The position numbers and the translations under genes are program-made. Below are positions 61,953 to 64,000 of a DNA stretch of 64,000 nt, piece by piece. The DNA is from Marinomonas lutimaris. Lineage in GTDB: Bacteria; Pseudomonadota; Gammaproteobacteria; Pseudomonadales; Marinomonadaceae. Every line of letters starts with the position of its first letter. The stretch's first letter is position 1. The notes below the pieces were generated by a model. That model was given only the letters and a program-made list of their open reading frames with translations. It did no database searches and was not told where the DNA came from. Where the stretch lies: NCBI RefSeq assembly GCF_019426345.1, contig NZ_JAHLLW010000004.1:1-64000 (forward strand), in the 5' to 3' direction.

Positions 61953-64000
61953 ATGGACTTCCCTGCTTTTCCAGACGCTCCGCCATTATTAACACAGGAA
62001 GAGAAACATGAGCTATCGCTACCGAAGTGCTCTGTTTCACGCTACAAAGCAATCATTGAAGAAAAGACAGCCATATTCAACGACCTTTTCCACTCTTTAT
62101 ATCCAATAGAAAAGCTCGTAAAAGGCCTATCTTCTTTTTATGACGAAGTAATGCAGGCTGCCTGGATATCAAAAGGATTAGATAGCGAATCACATGTAAG
62201 CCTTGTTGCAGTTGGCGGATATGGGCGCGGAGAATTACACCCAAAATCCGACATTGACCTACTGATTCTAATGGAGAATGAAATCTCCGCACCCAAAAAC
62301 AAAATCGAAGCTTTTATCACTTTTCTTTGGGATATTAATCTAGATGTCGGTCACAGCGTGCGTACCATTGACGAATGCTCCGAGATGGCGGCTAAAGATA
62401 TTACCATTATCACCAACTTGATTGAGTCGCGTACACTTATAGGGCCAATTGACTTATTAGCCACACTCAAACTACACGTTGATATATCCCAAATGTGGGA
62501 TGGGCACTCTTTTTACCAAGCTAAACTAGCCGAGCAAAAACAACGTCACGCAAAATATCAAAACACAGCATACAATTTAGAGCCAAATCTAAAAGAATGC
62601 CCTGGCGGCCTAAGAGACATGCAAGTCATTGACTGGGTAGCCAAACGCCACCTTCACACACATCGATTAAGCGCTTTAATTGACAAACACTTCCTGTCCG
62701 AAGATGAATACATCCAACTTAAAGGCGCAGTAAGCCATCTATGGCGCATTCGCTGGGCTTTACACATGGTTGCAGGACGCAAAGAAGATCGACTTCTTTT
62801 TGATCACCAACGCACCTTAACCAAACTATTTGGCTTTGACGACGACGATTTAAAGCGCAACGTTGAACGCTTTATGCAGGGATATTACCAAAGTGTCGCC
62901 GCCATTCAGCAACTCAACGACTTGTTACTTCAACACTTCGAAGAGTCGTTTTTAACCAAAGACGCCATCAATACAGTTGAAGTCATCAATGATCACTTTC
63001 AGATTGCCAACGGTCAACTTGAGGCGCGCTCCAAAACATTATTTCAAGACAACCCTTCCAGCATGCTGGAAATATATGTCTTGCTTGGAGCCCATGAAAA
63101 CATCAGAGGCATCCGCGCCAATACGATGAGACAACTGCGCGACAACTTAGACCTGATTGATGATGATTTTAGAAACGACAAAATAAACACTGACCTGTTT
63201 CTCGATATCATATCCAGCCGATATCGACTGACAAGTATATTACGCTCAATGAAACACCTAGGCTTGCTGGGTCGCTACCTACCTGAATTCGGAGCAATCA
63301 TTGGACAAATGCAGCACGACTTATTTCATATTTACACAGTTGATGCTCACACCCTACAACTAGTAGAGAACCTACGTCGCCTTTGGCTACCAGAGTTCAA
63401 ACAAAAATTCCCTATTTCAGGACAAGCAATTCGCCACGTAGCAAAAGTTGAATTACTATACATTGCAGGTTTATACCACGACATAGCCAAAGGTCGAGGT
63501 GGCGATCACTCTGAGCTAGGTTGCGTCGATGCACAGGCATTTTGCGAGCGCCATGGACTGTCAAAACAAGACACAGATCTTGTCGTTTGGCTAGTTCGTA
63601 ACCACCTATTCATGTCAGTTACCGCACAGCGTAAAGACATCTCTGACCCTGAAGTGATTTGGGAGTTTGCCAGCTACGTCAAGGATCAAGAACACCTAGA
63701 TCACTTGTTCATCCTTACTGTTGCTGACATCAACGCAACCAACCCAACCATGTGGAACAGCTGGCGAGCCTCTCTAATGCGTCAGCTTTATTTAGAAACA
63801 AAACGCGCACTTCGCCGCGGGCTGGATTTCCCTATTGATGCTGACATGATAAGTGACGAGCACAAACAACGCGCTTTGGAAATCATCATCGAGCGCAACG
63901 TCGATATCATTGAAGCAGAAGCCATTTGGGAAACCATTGAAGAAGAGTACTTTATTCGCTCAAACGGCGATGAAATCGCCTGGAATACCGAAGCCATTTT
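61953..64000 (+). CDS. glnD: GlnD, bifunctional uridylyltransferase/uridylyl-removing enzyme (3' truncated by window end)
   Basis: Sensor of glutamine that modifies PII proteins. The frame is open from ATG 61953 (GAGG upstream) to the end of the window, about 682 codons of roughly 890 expected. The nucleotidyltransferase motif VAVGGYGRGELHPKSDIDLL (residues 85-104) is intact, with Asp100 and Asp102. The HD domain begins near residue 500 (LYHDIAKGRGGDHSELG). The ACT domains lie beyond the window. Follows map by 88 bases. Confidence 0.96.
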   Translation, partial: MDFPAFPDAPPLLTQEEKHELSLPKCSVSRYKAIIEEKTAIFNDLFHSLYPIEKLVKGLSSFYDEVMQAAWISKGLDSESHVSLVAVGGYGRGELHPKSDIDLLILMENEISAPKNKIEAFITFLWDINLDVGHSVRTIDECSEMAAKDITIITNLIESRTLIGPIDLLATLKLHVDISQMWDGHSFYQAKLAEQKQRHAKYQNTAYNLEPNLKECPGGLRDMQVIDWVAKRHLHTHRLSALIDKHFLSEDEYIQLKGAVSHLWRIRWALHMVAGRKEDRLLFDHQRTLTKLFGFDDDDLKRNVERFMQGYYQSVAAIQQLNDLLLQHFEESFLTKDAINTVEVINDHFQIANGQLEARSKTLFQDNPSSMLEIYVLLGAHENIRGIRANTMRQLRDNLDLIDDDFRNDKINTDLFLDIISSRYRLTSILRSMKHLGLLGRYLPEFGAIIGQMQHDLFHIYTVDAHTLQLVENLRRLWLPEFKQKFPISGQAIRHVAKVELLYIAGLYHDIAKGRGGDHSELGCVDAQAFCERHGLSKQDTDLVVWLVRNHLFMSVTAQRKDISDPEVIWEFASYVKDQEHLDHLFILTVADINATNPTMWNSWRASLMRQLYLETKRALRRGLDFPIDADMISDEHKQRALEIIIERNVDIIEAEAIWETIEEEYFIRSNGDEIAWNTEAI

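Overview
The window looks like a chromosomal segment of a moderately AT-rich marine gammaproteobacterium of the Oceanospirillales type, most likely Marinomonas or a close relative. This is inferred from gene order and protein character, not from a database search. About 60 protein genes are packed tightly. I saw no rRNA, tRNA, CRISPR array, transposase or prophage gene.

Layout. 0-5.7 kb: periplasmic methionine sulfoxide repair (msrPQ), pssA, hemL and a ClC chloride channel, all on the minus strand. 5.8-10.6 kb: an export neighbourhood with two Lrp/AsnC regulators, a YjeH-like amino-acid exporter, luxS, a LysE-type exporter and a DMT permease. 10.7-18.6 kb: ilvIH, an unrecognised 86-residue protein, queG, tesB and the molybdenum-cofactor genes moaA-moaB-moeA. 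18.7-22.7 kb: an orphan HepT-like protein, a LysR regulator, serB and a YtjB/AhpA-like membrane protein that ends in a cyclase-like domain. 22.7-32.8 kb: the conserved block rpoS-nlpD-DUF368-pcm-surE-truD-ispF-ispD-ftsB-eno-pyrG, read here from its 3' end and lacking kdsA between pyrG and eno. 33-40.5 kb: an accessory aromatic-acid region with vanB-vanA, a divergent vanR, three copies of a VanR-type operator, a small DUF6482-like gene, a P-loop kinase and an aaeXAB-like efflux operon. 40.6-60.7 kb: a core block on the minus strand, rpsB-tsf-pyrH-frr-uppS-cdsA-dxr-rseP-bamA-skp-lpxD-fabZ-lpxA-lpxB-rnhB-dnaE-accA-tilS. 61-64 kb: map and a truncated glnD on the plus strand, divergent from rpsB.

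How the genes fit together. Most of the window is envelope and translation housekeeping: lipid A (lpxD/A/B, fabZ), outer-membrane assembly (bamA, skp, rseP), undecaprenyl phosphate (dxr, ispD, ispF, uppS and a DUF368 carrier translocase), phospholipid (cdsA, pssA) and protein synthesis (rpsB, tsf, frr, map). The moa/moe genes make the cofactor that MsrP needs. The accessory part between pyrG and tilS couples vanillate O-demethylation with a putative aromatic-acid pump.

Points most worth a second look: the complete VanR operator set together with two chained mini-ORFs in front of vanR; the orphan HepT; the degenerate cyclase domain beside serB; an nlpD whose annotated start cannot encode a lipoprotein signal; and a dispersed intergenic repeat on both sides of pyrG.
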